Notes: generated by a model not told the origin, from the sequence alone. Positions 15,820 through 25,732 are shown, counted from the first letter of the stretch. The stretch is DNA of 64,000 nt from Carnobacterium_A antarcticum (GCF_042658365.1 NZ_JBHSQC010000025.1); one strand, 5' to 3'. Program-made: numbers and translations.

Positions 15820-16342
15820 GTAAAGACTTCCTCCATCTCATATCTGGATCTTTTCGTATTAAGTAGTTCATAATATGCAATTCTATAAAACGATTAAACT
15901 GAGTGTTCCACGCATCACTATTGACAATCGGTTTTACCAAAACATTCCGTACACCGGCAAGGTTGGCTCCCCAGATATCAGTCATGATTTGGTCGCCAAC
16001 CATCAATACTTCTTCTTTGGGCAAATTCAGTTTCGCCTCGGCTTTTTTAAAGCCAATAACCGTTGGTTTCATTGCTCTGGAAACGTACTCTAACCCTAAA
16101 ACAGTGGCTACTCGTTCCACGCGAGAAGCTTTATTATTCGAAAGAATGATAACTGGGATACCAGCTGTTTGCATGACTTCGATCCACTTTATCAGCTCTT
16201 CCGTTCCATCTGGGTTGTTCCAAGCAATCAGGGTGTTATCTAAGTCTGTTAAAACGGCTTTAATATTTTGTTTTTTTAATTGTTCAGGTGTAATGTGATA
16301 GATGGCATCTACCATCCACGTCGGTTTAAATATATTCAGCAT
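15797..16342 (-). CDS. yqeG: HAD-family phosphatase YqeG
   Basis: 181 residues. HAD motif I is DLDNTLIAWN, motif II is ILSNN, and motif III/IV is GDQIMTDIWGAN. YqeG enzymes are class IIIA HAD hydrolases, close to phosphatidylglycerophosphatase GEP4/PgpA-type activity. It is the first gene of the yqeG-yqeM cluster here. Confidence 0.93.
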   Translation of the reverse strand: MLNIFKPTWMVDAIYHITPEQLKKQNIKAVLTDLDNTLIAWNNPDGTEELIKWIEVMQTAGIPVIILSNNKASRVERVATVLGLEYVSRAMKPTVIGFKKAEAKLNLPKEEVLMVGDQIMTDIWGANLAGVRNVLVKPIVNSDAWNTQFNRFIELHIMNYLIRKDPDMRWRKSLHDKRINE

Positions 16343-16366
16343 TATTTCTCCCTATCCATTAAAATA

Positions 16367-16388
16367 GGAGTACCTTGGACAGTACTCC
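16367..16388 (-). terminator. Hairpin between dapG and yqeG
   Basis: GGAGTAC and GTACTCC are paired around an 8-base loop, followed on the minus strand by TATTTT. It is probably a weak terminator of dapG, placed 25 bp before the yqeG start. Confidence 0.55.
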
Positions 16389-16442
16389 TCTAGTTTACTA
16401 TTTCTTTAATTATACGCCAAATCAACAAAATTACAAGCAGAC

Positions 16443-17660
16443 CTAGTTGTTTTTAGGCTGATTCTCATTTTGCAAAAAGACAGCATGCAATTCATTGATC
16501 GCTAGTTTTAAATCTGTTTCTGCAATCAAGATCCACACAGTTGTGTAGCTGTCAGCAGATTGATAAATGGGTATCTGATGTTTAGCCATTGTAGTGACCA
16601 TTTTTGCTATAACTCCCGGTACTCCAGTGATGCCCGCACCTACGATTGCTACTTTTGCACAATTCTCAACAAGAGTGTAGGAAACGCCTTGTTCATCAAA
16701 AATAAGTCTAGCTCTTTCCGAAGTCGTTTGCGGTAATGTGAATACGATCTTATGCGGAAAAATATTGATGAAATCCACACTGATATCCAATTCGGCTAAT
16801 AACGAAAAAATGATTTTTTGAGTTTGCTGAGCCGTTTCGATGCTAAATTGCACTAAATTAGATACATGGGCAATCCCGGTCACTAAACGATAAGGTTCGA
16901 TTTGACCTTCAATATGCGTTACTAAAGTTCCCGTGTTGGTAACCGGCTGATAGGTTGATCGGATTCTTAAAGGAATACCCGCTTGCATCGCAATTTCTAC
17001 AGCTCGCGGATCGATAACTTTCGCTCCCTCATGTGCCATGTTGCTCACTTCTTGGTAACTAACGACTTTTAAAAACTGAGCTTTATCGACCAGTCTAGGA
17101 TCAGCAGTCATCATGCCCGAAACATCTGTAAATATGTCAATGTTTTCTGCTTTAAATGCCGATCCTAAGAAAGCAGCCGACGTATCGCTTCCACCACGGC
17201 CTATAGTGGTGATATGTCCGTTTTCACTGACTCCTTGAAAACCAGTGACTACTACCACATCATTGGTTTTAAAATAAGAATAAATCGTTTCTTTTTCAAT
17301 TCGTTGTACTTTAGCATTCCCAAAATCTTCATTCGTTACAATCCCAGCATCTTGCCCTGTTAAGCCGACAGCACTTAGCCCATTCTTCTTTAACTCATTT
17401 GTAAAAACAGCTGTAGAAATTGTTTCTCCAACTGACAGCAACATGTCTCTTTCACGCAAATCTAAAAAACTGCGATTCCCCCCGATTAAGGATAAAAGCG
17501 AATCCGTTGCATATGGATCTCCCATACGGCCAATTGCCGAAACCACTACAATCACTTTGTAGCCTAATGACACAGCATGAACGATATGCTTTTCAGCTGC
17601 CCGTCGGCTTTCTTCATCTTTAACAGAGGTGCCTCCAAATTTTTGAACTAAAATTTTCAT
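16443..17660 (-). CDS. dapG: Aspartate kinase, DapG type
   Basis: 405 residues. The N-terminus MKILVQKFGGTSVKDEESRR and VVSAIGRMGDPYATDSLL match the Bacillus aspartokinase I (DapG) pattern, and there are two C-terminal ACT domains (from about 265). It phosphorylates aspartate as the first step to lysine, diaminopimelate and threonine. It is a single gene ending before the yqe cluster, with the threonine genes 900 bp away across cutC. No lysine riboswitch is visible upstream. The isozyme is assigned from length and N-terminal wording. Confidence 0.88.
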   Translation of the reverse strand: MKILVQKFGGTSVKDEESRRAAEKHIVHAVSLGYKVIVVVSAIGRMGDPYATDSLLSLIGGNRSFLDLRERDMLLSVGETISTAVFTNELKKNGLSAVGLTGQDAGIVTNEDFGNAKVQRIEKETIYSYFKTNDVVVVTGFQGVSENGHITTIGRGGSDTSAAFLGSAFKAENIDIFTDVSGMMTADPRLVDKAQFLKVVSYQEVSNMAHEGAKVIDPRAVEIAMQAGIPLRIRSTYQPVTNTGTLVTHIEGQIEPYRLVTGIAHVSNLVQFSIETAQQTQKIIFSLLAELDISVDFINIFPHKIVFTLPQTTSERARLIFDEQGVSYTLVENCAKVAIVGAGITGVPGVIAKMVTTMAKHQIPIYQSADSYTTVWILIAETDLKLAINELHAVFLQNENQPKNN

Positions 17661-17815
17661 CGTTTACCATCCTTTGGGTATCTAAAATAGTATGAGTGGA
17701 TTTCACTCTTTTCGTCAGCTTAAGCTTATTCCTGTTTTATTATAACGAAGACTTAGACAATATTCAATTAAGTACGGACGCAAGAAACTAGTTCAGTGTT
17801 TCCGCTTTTTCGTGC

Positions 17816-17821
17816 TATACT
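17816..17821 (+). promoter_or_regulatory. -10 element of the cutC promoter
   Basis: TATACT preceded by TG one base upstream (extended -10), 35 bp before the cutC ATG. The -35 region is poor, as is common with an extended -10. Confidence 0.5.
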
Positions 17822-17855
17822 AAGAAAAAATGATTTATAACTGGAGAGTGACAAA

Positions 17856-18500
17856 ATGATTCTTAAAGAAGTATGCGTTGAAAATTATACGGTGATTCCT
17901 CAAGCTATTGCAAATGGAGCCAATCGTATCGAGCTCTGTGACAATTTAGCGGTAGGCGGAACAACTCCTAGCAAAGGAGTGATGCACGAAACAATGGCTT
18001 ATTGCGGCGAAAAGACGATTCCCGTAATGGCTATCATTCGACCACGAGGCGGTAATTTTGTTTACAATGATACAGAGCTAAAAATCATGGGCTACGATAT
18101 TATCGAAGCTCGCAATTTAGGATTAGACGGAATTGTTATCGGCTGCTTGAATGAAAACAACTGGTTAGATGAAGATGCATTAGAGCAAATTTTAGAAGAA
18201 TCTTATGGATTACAGATTACATTCCATATGGCTTTTGATCAGATACCCGTTGAAAAGCAATTTGAAGCCATTGATTGGCTTATTGAACATGACGTTCAAC
18301 GTATTTTGACACATGGCGGCCCATCAGGAGTACCTATTGAAACCACGTTACCCCATTTAAAAGAATTAGTCGATTATGCAAATGACCGTATTATCATCTT
18401 ACCCGGAGGCGGCATCACCAACAAGAATGCTCAAGAAGTCATTGACTATTTAGGTGTCAATGAAGTTCACGGTACAGCTATTGTTGGCCAACTTCACTAG
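17856..18500 (+). CDS. cutC: CutC family protein
   Basis: 214 residues, TIM-barrel-like. It begins MILKEVCVENYTVIPQAIANGANRIELCDNLAVGGTTPS, the CutC signature, and contains IRPRGG.F.Y and the ending EVHGTAI. The family was linked to copper tolerance, but the reaction is not established. It is transcribed opposite to its neighbours and ends in a shared terminator. Confidence 0.92.
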   Translation: MILKEVCVENYTVIPQAIANGANRIELCDNLAVGGTTPSKGVMHETMAYCGEKTIPVMAIIRPRGGNFVYNDTELKIMGYDIIEARNLGLDGIVIGCLNENNWLDEDALEQILEESYGLQITFHMAFDQIPVEKQFEAIDWLIEHDVQRILTHGGPSGVPIETTLPHLKELVDYANDRIIILPGGGITNKNAQEVIDYLGVNEVHGTAIVGQLH

Positions 18501-18503
18501 CAT

Positions 18504-18552
18504 AAAAAAGAATCCTTCTACTCATGCAATGAGTGTAGAAGGATTCTTTTTT
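18504..18552. terminator. Bidirectional terminator between cutC and thrB
   Basis: A stem of 18 bp (AAAAAAGAATCCTTCTAC with its complement at 18535-18552) and a further ACTCAT/ATGAGT stem inside the loop. T runs on both strands end cutC (plus) and hom-thrC-thrB (minus). Confidence 0.9.
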
Positions 18553-19423
18553 ACTGTTTCTTCGCCTGTACGCCTAAGCGGTCTATGGTCAATTCCTTAA
18601 CGACAGCTTTTTTAAATTTTTCCTGCAACAGTAATTTCATCTCTTTTAGACGATCTTTTGACAGCAGTACTAAAACAGTTGGTCCTGCTCCACTTAAAAA
18701 AGTTCCATATGCTCCATTGGCATCTGCTAGTTTACGAATAGGCGATAAATGAGGAACCAATTCTTTGCGGTATATTTCGTGCCATAGATCTCTTGCCATC
18801 ATTTGCCCTGCTAAATCCAAATCACCTGTCAGAACGGCACTGATCATCACATTACTAATGGAACTAGCTTTAACCGCTTCGCTATATGTTAACGTTTGGG
18901 GCAAAACAGTGCGGCTTTCCTTAGTCAGTAGTTCGTGATTCGGAATCACAGCTAATAAACTTGTTTCTGGAAAAGGATATTTAACAGCAAAAATTTCTTT
19001 TCCCAACTGGCTCGCGACTACAAAATCCCCCATAATAGCAGGAGCAACATTGTCTGGATGACCTTCAATAGTTGCTGCTATTTCTAGTTTCTCCATAGAG
19101 GTTAAATTTAATTGAGCGACTTGGTTTGCTAATTCGATTCCTGCTACGATCGCGGCAGAACTGCTGCCTAAGCCTCGTGTTGACGGGATTTCGCTTTTCA
19201 TTCTCAGCTTCCTGGGAGTTAACGTCGAAACTATAGATAAAGCCGTTTGGATTATCAAATTGCTTTCATCTGTGGGAATACTTTCACCCAACTGGTGATC
19301 AATCTGCCAAACCGCTTGTTCTTGACCTACCTCTAATGTCAGATAGAGGTTCAACGCCAATCCACATGAATCAAACCCTGGTCCTAAGTTAGCCGTTGTC
19401 GCAGGTACTTGGATCGTTATCAT
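18551..19423 (-). CDS. thrB: Homoserine kinase
   Basis: 290 residues, GHMP kinase. The ATP-binding motif is PSTRGLGSSSAAIVAG near residue 80, and the C-terminal motif is GTFLSGAGPTVL. It makes O-phosphohomoserine for ThrC. Its start overlaps the thrC stop by 4 bp (ATGA). Confidence 0.95.
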   Translation of the reverse strand: MITIQVPATTANLGPGFDSCGLALNLYLTLEVGQEQAVWQIDHQLGESIPTDESNLIIQTALSIVSTLTPRKLRMKSEIPSTRGLGSSSAAIVAGIELANQVAQLNLTSMEKLEIAATIEGHPDNVAPAIMGDFVVASQLGKEIFAVKYPFPETSLLAVIPNHELLTKESRTVLPQTLTYSEAVKASSISNVMISAVLTGDLDLAGQMMARDLWHEIYRKELVPHLSPIRKLADANGAYGTFLSGAGPTVLVLLSKDRLKEMKLLLQEKFKKAVVKELTIDRLGVQAKKQ

Positions 19424-20478
19424 ATCAATGCCGCGCCTTTTCTTAAATGATCCCGCATATCTTCTAAATCATCCATTTTAGCGATTGGGATTTCAGTTAC
19501 ACTCATCGCTGTGTCGGGGTCTTTCAATCCGTTGCCTGTAAAGATACAGACCACTGTTTCTCCTTGTTGAATAGCGCCGCTTTTTACATTTTTGATCACA
19601 CCAGCTAGCGAAGCTGCCGACCCAGGTTCGATAAATACGCCATCCATCGCCGCAATTTTTTTATAAGCTTCAATGATTTCATCATCTGTGACAGACTCAA
19701 TGATTCCCTTAGATTCATCACGTGCAGCTTCAGCTAAATTCCAGCTAGCAGGATTTCCGATGCGAATAGCTGTTGCAATCGTTTCTGGCTGCTCGATCAC
19801 TTTTCCTTTCACGATTGCAGCGGCGCCTTCAGCTTCAAAACCATGCATTCTAGGCAGACCCGTTTGATGCAAATCGTTCCATTCTTTGAACCCTTTCCAA
19901 TAAGCAGAAATATTGCCGGCGTTGCCGACAGGAATCGCTAAAACATCGGGTGCTTTTTCAAGTGCTTCACAAATTTCAAAAGCTCCTGTTTTCTGTCCTT
20001 CCAAACGATAAGGGTTAACAGAATTCACTAACGTTACAGCCTCTGTTTCAGCCAATTGACGAACAGCAGTTAAAGCTTCATCAAAATTTCCCTGAATCGA
20101 AATGATATCAGCTCCATACATCACTGCTTGTGCTAATTTTCCTAAAGCTATCTTCCCTTCAGGAATAACGATATAAGCTTTCAAGCCCGCACGAGTTGCA
20201 TAAGCAGCCGCTGAAGCGCTGGTATTTCCTGTAGAAGCACAGATGATCGCTTTTGCGCCCTCTTCCTTTGCTTTGGCTACAGCCATGACCATTCCTCGAT
20301 CTTTAAAAGAACCAGTAGGGTTTAATCCTTCATATTTTCCATATAGAGTTACCCCTAATGTTTCAGACAAATTAGGTAAAGAAATCAATGGTGTATTTCC
20401 TTCGCTTAATGAAATCATAGGTGTGTTTTCAGTGACCGGCAGCAACTCTTTGTATTTATCTAATAAGCCTTTGTACAT
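19420..20478 (-). CDS. thrC: Threonine synthase
   Basis: 352 residues. The PLP lysine lies in PTGSFKDRGM, and the phosphate-binding loop is VPVGNAGN-like (IPVGNAGNISAYW). It converts O-phosphohomoserine to threonine. Its start shares a base with the hom stop. Confidence 0.95.
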   Translation of the reverse strand: MYKGLLDKYKELLPVTENTPMISLSEGNTPLISLPNLSETLGVTLYGKYEGLNPTGSFKDRGMVMAVAKAKEEGAKAIICASTGNTSASAAAYATRAGLKAYIVIPEGKIALGKLAQAVMYGADIISIQGNFDEALTAVRQLAETEAVTLVNSVNPYRLEGQKTGAFEICEALEKAPDVLAIPVGNAGNISAYWKGFKEWNDLHQTGLPRMHGFEAEGAAAIVKGKVIEQPETIATAIRIGNPASWNLAEAARDESKGIIESVTDDEIIEAYKKIAAMDGVFIEPGSAASLAGVIKNVKSGAIQQGETVVCIFTGNGLKDPDTAMSVTEIPIAKMDDLEDMRDHLRKGAALI

Positions 20479-21770
20479 TATTTCCCCTCCATAACTTTAA
20501 AGCACGCCAATAATTTCATGCCTTCGGTTTCTTTCAGTGTGCTGAGAACAGCTTTTTGTTGAATTTTATTCATTGTATGTGTCACAATAACCACTTTAGC
20601 AGACGCTTCCGGAAGCGGTTGTTGGATGATTTGGTCAAATCCAACAGCTGATTTGCTGAAAATAGTGGTCAATTCTAAGAAACGTCCTGTTTGGTCTTGC
20701 ATTTCAATGGCAATGTAATATTTAGATTCCACCGCTTTATCTTCCGTAATCGTAGTCTCGTGCTGATAAGAATTAAAGACGTTTCCTGTAGTACCCAAAC
20801 CGATATTTTTAGCAACTGTAATAACATCACTAACCACACTAGTAGCTGTTGGCAACGCCCCGGCTCCTGGTCCATAAAACATCGTTTCGCCAACTGCTGC
20901 TCCAACAACAAAAACAGCATTATTTTCGTTTTGAACGCCCGCTAAAGGGTGGTTTTCTGGTACGAGCACAGGTCCAACATCTACATGTACACTACTGTCG
21001 TTCATTCCAACAGCTGAACCGATGAGCTTGATTCGGTAACCTAAACGTTTAGCCATTTCGATATCTGCCAGTTTAACATTGCGAATGCCTCTTGTTTCAA
21101 TTTGATCTAATTCAACATTCATTCCAAATGCCAGCCGTGTTAGAATCACCATTTTTCTAGCAGCATCGATCCCATCTACATCATTGGTCGGATCGCTCTC
21201 AGCAAAACCTAAATCTTGCGCTTTTTTCAATGCTTCTTCATATGTTTTGTTTTTGTTCGTCATTTCAGACAGCATAAAATTGGTTGTCCCATTCACAATA
21301 CCGAAGACCTTTTGGATATTGTCTGAAGCTAGGCTGTCAACGATCGTTCTTAAAATAGGTATGCCGCCTGCTACGCTGGCTTCATAATATAGGTCACAAT
21401 GGTACTCTTTTGCTAAGGCAACCAGTTCATTTCCATGAAGAGCGATCAAGTCTTTATTAGCCGTTACTACATGTTTGCCTGCTCTTAAAGCTTGAGTGAT
21501 ATAATCTTTAGCTATTTCAATGCTTCCCATGACTTCTATGACAATATCGATTTCAGGATCCTCTAAAATAGCCGCTGCATCTGTAGTCAGCTCGATTCCT
21601 TCAGATAAGGCTCCACGATTTTTTTCGGTGTTTCGAACCAACACTTTTTTTACATTCAATTCTTCGCCTGTTACTTGGCTGATTTTATTTTCATGGTGTT
21701 TCAGAATGCTGAGGACGCCACTTCCAACTGTTCCAAAGCCTAAAATCCCGACTTGTAATTGTTTCTTCAT
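20478..21770 (-). CDS. hom: Homoserine dehydrogenase
   Basis: 430 residues. NAD(P)-binding GILGFGTVGSGVL is at the start, the catalytic region contains GIVNGTTNFML and DPTNDVDG, and a C-terminal ACT domain (from about 350) suits threonine feedback control. It is the first gene of hom-thrC-thrB. AGGAGG precedes the ATG. Confidence 0.95.
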   Translation of the reverse strand: MKKQLQVGILGFGTVGSGVLSILKHHENKISQVTGEELNVKKVLVRNTEKNRGALSEGIELTTDAAAILEDPEIDIVIEVMGSIEIAKDYITQALRAGKHVVTANKDLIALHGNELVALAKEYHCDLYYEASVAGGIPILRTIVDSLASDNIQKVFGIVNGTTNFMLSEMTNKNKTYEEALKKAQDLGFAESDPTNDVDGIDAARKMVILTRLAFGMNVELDQIETRGIRNVKLADIEMAKRLGYRIKLIGSAVGMNDSSVHVDVGPVLVPENHPLAGVQNENNAVFVVGAAVGETMFYGPGAGALPTATSVVSDVITVAKNIGLGTTGNVFNSYQHETTITEDKAVESKYYIAIEMQDQTGRFLELTTIFSKSAVGFDQIIQQPLPEASAKVVIVTHTMNKIQQKAVLSTLKETEGMKLLACFKVMEGK

Positions 21771-21819
21771 CCTTAAGATCCTCCTTTATTTTCATTACAT
21801 GATTAAAACATTTTAATGC

Positions 21820-21848
21820 AATCCTAATTGTACACAGGATTAAGTATA
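21820..21848 (-). promoter_or_regulatory. Possible promoter/operator of hom-thrCB
   Basis: On the minus strand TATACT (complement of 21843-21848) could be a -10. Just downstream is the inverted repeat AATCCT-N10-AGGATT (21820-21841), which would overlap the transcription start. The -35 match is poor. No T-box leader is seen. Confidence 0.3.
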
Positions 21849-21958
21849 CCTAATTATTAATAAGATAACTACCCCTTACTGTAGTAAAAATTGCACTTAA
21901 GCAGAAACCTACAAGCAGCAATCAAATCCTTGGAGATAGTTAAAAGCTTTAAAATAAA

Positions 21959-22004
21959 AAAAAGAGAACAACTATGGGCGCTCCCATCTTTGTTCTTCTC
22001 TTTG
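21959..22004 (-). terminator. Terminator after ykuJ
   Basis: A long hairpin (AGAGAACAA with TTGTTCTTCTCT, inner ATGGG/CCCAT) is followed on the minus strand by eight or more T. It starts right at the ykuJ stop. Confidence 0.75.
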
Positions 22005-22008
22005 ATTT

Positions 22009-22242
22009 TTAATCTTGCAACAATTCAAAAATTTCAATTGCAACTAAATCCAAATCATCAAATTGGTAAATTTGGTGAGTTGAACTATCTTCTAATTCAA
22101 AAGTAGCAGTTTTCGCATCATAAGAAATCGAGCAACGTTCGTTACCTTCCTTTTCGAATCTACGAACTTGAACTTCACTATCTTTATCCTCTAGCATAGC
22201 TTCCAATCGACGTATGATCGCCTGTAATTGTGAAGGTTTCAT
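22009..22242 (-). CDS. ykuJ: DUF1797 / YkuJ family protein
   Basis: 77 residues. The text (MKPSQLQAIIRRLEAM... and the end FDDLDLVAIEIFELLQ) matches YkuJ of Bacillus, a small conserved Firmicute protein of unknown role. It is a single gene with its own terminator. Confidence 0.85.
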   Translation of the reverse strand: MKPSQLQAIIRRLEAMLEDKDSEVQVRRFEKEGNERCSISYDAKTATFELEDSSTHQIYQFDDLDLVAIEIFELLQD

Positions 22243-22420
22243 AATCTCGTGCCCCTTTCAAACTTGACTCAGTAATTATTTTAACAGATTTCCCTTCAAA
22301 AGACAGTAAACTCATCTCTTTTTCATAAAAAAAATACTTTTTAAATAGGCAAATTTGGAGCAAAGCTTATGATAACACTCTTTGTTAGGTTATTGGATGA
22401 AAAATTTTTATAGGCTAAAT

Positions 22421-22461
22421 AAAAAAATAGCAATCTCAGCATCGCTAAGATTGCTATTTTT
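22421..22461 (-). terminator. Terminator of the beta-hydroxyacid dehydrogenase gene
   Basis: AATAGCAATCT paired with AGATTGCTATT, with A and T runs on both sides. It begins at the stop codon. Confidence 0.85.
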
Positions 22462-23345
22462 TATTTTATTGGTCGTTTTCCTTCAGACCACCAAAGTTTG
22501 ATAAAAGCTTGCGTTCCATCTTCTCCGTGACCGTTTTTTTCCAATTTTTCATACAGTTGTTCAGCTAAATCAGTAGAAGGCAATTCAATTCCCATCCTCT
22601 TAGCTTCATCCAACGCAATTTTCAAGTCTTTCACAAAATGTTTTACAAAGAATCCAGGTGAAAAGTCTTCTCGTAAAATTCGCGGACCATAATTAGTTAA
22701 TGACCAGTTATTGGCACTTCCGCCTCCAACAGTGTCTAAGACTTTGTCTAAATCTAATTCTGCTGCATCTGAATAGACTAGCAATTCTGTCATCCCAGTC
22801 ATAGTGCCAGCAACCATGATTTGATTGGCCATCTTAGTGTGTTGACCTTTTCCAGCAGATCCTTGTAAATTTACTTTGCTTGAAAATACTTTAAATATAG
22901 GTTCCGCCTTAGTATAAGCTGCTTCGTCGCCTCCTACCATTATGGTTAAGGTGCCTTTTTGTGCTCCTAGATCTCCGCCAGAAACCGGAGCATCTAACAC
23001 AGATATCCCTTTTTCTTTTCCGGCTTCATAAATTTTCAATGCCAAAGAGGGAGTACTGGTAGTCATATCTACTAAAATATGGTCAGCTGTAGCTGCTTGG
23101 AAGATACCTTTTTCACCAAAATAAGTTTCTTCCACATCTTTTGGATAACCGACGATCGTAAAAACAACGTCGCTTTTTTCTGTAACTGCTGCAGGATTTT
23201 CAACCCACGCAGCACCTAAGGAAACAAGTTCATCGGTCTTACTCTTAGTACGATTGTAAACATTGACGGGATAACCAGCTTTCAATAAATGTTTTACGAT
23301 GGATGAGCCCATTACACCCGTTCCTATAAAGCCAATTTTTTTCAT
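22461..23345 (-). CDS. Beta-hydroxyacid dehydrogenase (3-hydroxyisobutyrate dehydrogenase family)
   Basis: 294 residues. The Rossmann start is IGFIGTGVMGSSIVKHLL, the substrate-binding motif is DAPVSGGDLGAQKGTL, and the catalytic lysine is in GQHTKMANQI (about 171-175). Family members reduce or oxidise small beta-hydroxyacids such as tartronate semialdehyde, hydroxyisobutyrate or succinic semialdehyde. Neighbours do not identify the substrate. It is monocistronic. Confidence 0.88.
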   Translation of the reverse strand: MKKIGFIGTGVMGSSIVKHLLKAGYPVNVYNRTKSKTDELVSLGAAWVENPAAVTEKSDVVFTIVGYPKDVEETYFGEKGIFQAATADHILVDMTTSTPSLALKIYEAGKEKGISVLDAPVSGGDLGAQKGTLTIMVGGDEAAYTKAEPIFKVFSSKVNLQGSAGKGQHTKMANQIMVAGTMTGMTELLVYSDAAELDLDKVLDTVGGGSANNWSLTNYGPRILREDFSPGFFVKHFVKDLKIALDEAKRMGIELPSTDLAEQLYEKLEKNGHGEDGTQAFIKLWWSEGKRPIK

Positions 23346-23508
23346 CTCTTTTTAGCAGCTCCTTTTCATTCCAATGATTATAGTATACCATCTCAATGGA
23401 ATTCTGCATAAAAAACGCTTTAACACGTTCCCGTTAATTTAAGTAGATGAGCATCTTTTTTAACATTTCTAATGTATTCAAGTAAATAAACTGAACCCCA
23501 ATTCTTCT

Positions 23509-24531
23509 TTAGCTATTGGCTTGCTGCTGATAAAACTCCAACCAGACTTGAGCCAAACGCTCTTCGGAATAAGCTTCGCTCCCAGCTAATGCTTTTTGAA
23601 GCAAGTTTCGGTAAAAAACTGGATCGTTCTTTAATTGTTCGATTTTCGCTTTCATTTCTCCTTTATCTTTAGCGGCTGCATAATAGCCCTCTAATATTGG
23701 CAAGTACAATGATAAATCCCGCAAGATTACTGGAGTTTCACAAGAAAAGGCTTCGAGAATGCACATAGGAAACAATTCCTCGTAGGAAGGCAGTAAAAAA
23801 ACATCAGCCATATTATAATAATTGAGCATTTCTTCTCGTTTGAGTATCCCAGTAAACAGCAAATTCTCAGGAGGGTGTTCCATTAGCTTTTTAAATTTCT
23901 CGTACCCATCGGTTATTTTTCCAAATGAAAAACCTCCTGCCCAGATAAACTGGATCTCTGGCATTTCTTCAGCGAGAGCAGCAAAATCCAGGACTCCTTT
24001 TCGTTCTTGGACCTGCCCAGCACCCAAAACAATAAACTGGTCTTTCGACAGTCCTAAAGCAATTTTCAGCTGTTGGATAGTTTTAGGTTCTAAACGGTGA
24101 AACTCCGTTTTTGTTACAAAATTTGGGATATACGTAACGTTTTCCTTTGCTATTCCATATTTTGCCAATTCCTTAATAAACGATGGATTAACTACTACTA
24201 AATGGTCCATTCGTTTATAAAAAGCTATTACATAATAGAAAAAAAGTTTTTCTATCCACTTCGGCAACTGGATGCTTCCTTTTAGCGTAGATGGCAAAAA
24301 ATGAACATAACCAACTCGTCTACCAAAACGCCGTCTAAAAAAAGTACTAATATAATAAGTTGGATCAATGGTATGATAATGGCTGATTTGCGTTTTAGTG
24401 TAACGGTTGATTGAAACAACCAGACTAGCGCTGTGATACTTTTTTAATAAATGAACTAGCTCCTGATAAGCACTGCCTACGCCTTGCCCTGCTACTCTAT
24501 CAGCAGAGGAGAACATCGTTAAGTGAATCAT
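23509..24531 (-). CDS. lafB: Glycosyltransferase, second step of glycolipid anchor synthesis (LafB-like)
   Basis: 340 residues from the ATG at 24531, which follows AAGGAGGGG; the frame is open 20 codons upstream but without a site. GT-B fold, GT4: MFSSADRVAGQGVGSAYQEL at the start and the donor-site motif PSYEELFPMCILEAFSCETPVI near 255-280. It matches the second enzyme of the Listeria LafA/LafB and Enterococcus Bgs pairs, which adds a sugar to monoglucosyl-diacylglycerol for the lipoteichoic acid anchor. The sugar (Glc or Gal) cannot be told. It lies downstream of lafA, 25 bp apart. Confidence 0.78.
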   Translation of the reverse strand: MIHLTMFSSADRVAGQGVGSAYQELVHLLKKYHSASLVVSINRYTKTQISHYHTIDPTYYISTFFRRRFGRRVGYVHFLPSTLKGSIQLPKWIEKLFFYYVIAFYKRMDHLVVVNPSFIKELAKYGIAKENVTYIPNFVTKTEFHRLEPKTIQQLKIALGLSKDQFIVLGAGQVQERKGVLDFAALAEEMPEIQFIWAGGFSFGKITDGYEKFKKLMEHPPENLLFTGILKREEMLNYYNMADVFLLPSYEELFPMCILEAFSCETPVILRDLSLYLPILEGYYAAAKDKGEMKAKIEQLKNDPVFYRNLLQKALAGSEAYSEERLAQVWLEFYQQQANS

Positions 24532-24556
24532 TTTCTTCCCCTCCTTACTTAAAAAA

Positions 24557-25732
24557 TCATTTGTTAAAACGAATGGCTGCTTCTTTTTCATATGAATATT
24601 GTCGAATGGTTTCTCTATAAAATTGAAGGACTTTTTCGCAAAACACCTCCGATGAGATTGAATTTAAAACTACTTTGCGTTCTTCTTCACTTTTTTCGCG
24701 TTTTTTAACTTGGCTTAGATAACGACAGATTGCTTCTGCTATTTCTTCATCTTCTTGAAACAATGCTCCAAAACCGCCGATTTGCAGCAAATTCTCCGTA
24801 TAATCATTTACGCGTGCAATGATATCTGTTCCAGAAGCAATTGCTTCGATATAAGTCAACCCTTGCGATTCTGAATCAGAAGCGCTCACAAATAAATCAG
24901 CTGCTTGATAATATGCATGTACCTGTGAGCTTTCAACTTCACCGACAAAAATAATACTATCGGTCAATGCTAAAGAATCAACCAGATTTTCAAGTTCTTT
25001 TTTAGCAGGACCATCGCCAACAATCACTAATTTAGCAGTTGACTGCTGTTGCAAAACATCAGGCATCGCCTTAATGAGCAATTCGATGCTTTTTTCTTTT
25101 GCGACACGGCTTAGCGATAATAATAAAGGAGCGTCTGCAGAGATATTAAGTTCTTCTCGAATAGCACGATTAGCTAATGTTTCAAAGCGTTTCAAATCGA
25201 CTCCTGTCGGGATCACTTCTATTTTTTGTGTCACTCCATAGTTTAATAGCTGACGCTTAGCTTTTACGCTTGGTGCAATAACAGCAGCAGATTGATTGCA
25301 AAAAAATTTCGATGCTAGCTTCACATGGGTTGGCCGAACGACTTTTCCTTTTGCAATATAATGAAGATAATCTTCATACATTGTATGATACGTATGCACA
25401 CAAGGAATTTTTAATTGGTAAGCTACATATTTCCCTGTTAACCCTAAACTGAATTCTGTTTGAGTGTGAACGATATCTAACTGCAATTCTTTTGCCCTCT
25501 TTAAAGCACGATGAGCTCCTTTGATAGCCACACGCCGGTCTTGGAAAGAAAAGAATGGAACACTCGTAAAACGTACGATGTCTTCTTCCTCTCCATGAAC
25601 CTTTGGATCTGTGGTCGTAAAAATAAACACCTCATGACCTTGATTTAGAAGCTCTTCTTTCAACGTCTTAATGGAGGTCGCAACGCCACTTACTTGCGGG
25701 AAATAAGTGTCTGTAAAGATTCCGATCTTCAT
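24557..25732 (-). CDS. lafA: 1,2-diacylglycerol 3-glucosyltransferase (LafA-like)
   Basis: 391 residues. It begins MKIGIFTDTYFPQVSGVATSI, the typical start of diacylglycerol glucosyltransferases of this group, and has the GT4 donor motif SDSESQGLTYIEAIASGTDII near 300. It transfers glucose to diacylglycerol at the membrane. It is first in a two-gene operon with lafB. Confidence 0.82.
   Translation of the reverse strand: MKIGIFTDTYFPQVSGVATSIKTLKEELLNQGHEVFIFTTTDPKVHGEEEDIVRFTSVPFFSFQDRRVAIKGAHRALKRAKELQLDIVHTQTEFSLGLTGKYVAYQLKIPCVHTYHTMYEDYLHYIAKGKVVRPTHVKLASKFFCNQSAAVIAPSVKAKRQLLNYGVTQKIEVIPTGVDLKRFETLANRAIREELNISADAPLLLSLSRVAKEKSIELLIKAMPDVLQQQSTAKLVIVGDGPAKKELENLVDSLALTDSIIFVGEVESSQVHAYYQAADLFVSASDSESQGLTYIEAIASGTDIIARVNDYTENLLQIGGFGALFQEDEEIAEAICRYLSQVKKREKSEEERKVVLNSISSEVFCEKVLQFYRETIRQYSYEKEAAIRFNK

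Noticed and set aside
21771..22008. T-box or riboswitch leader for hom-thrCB
   Set aside because: The hairpin at 21959-22004 belongs to ykuJ as terminator, and no T-box sequence or antiterminator is present.
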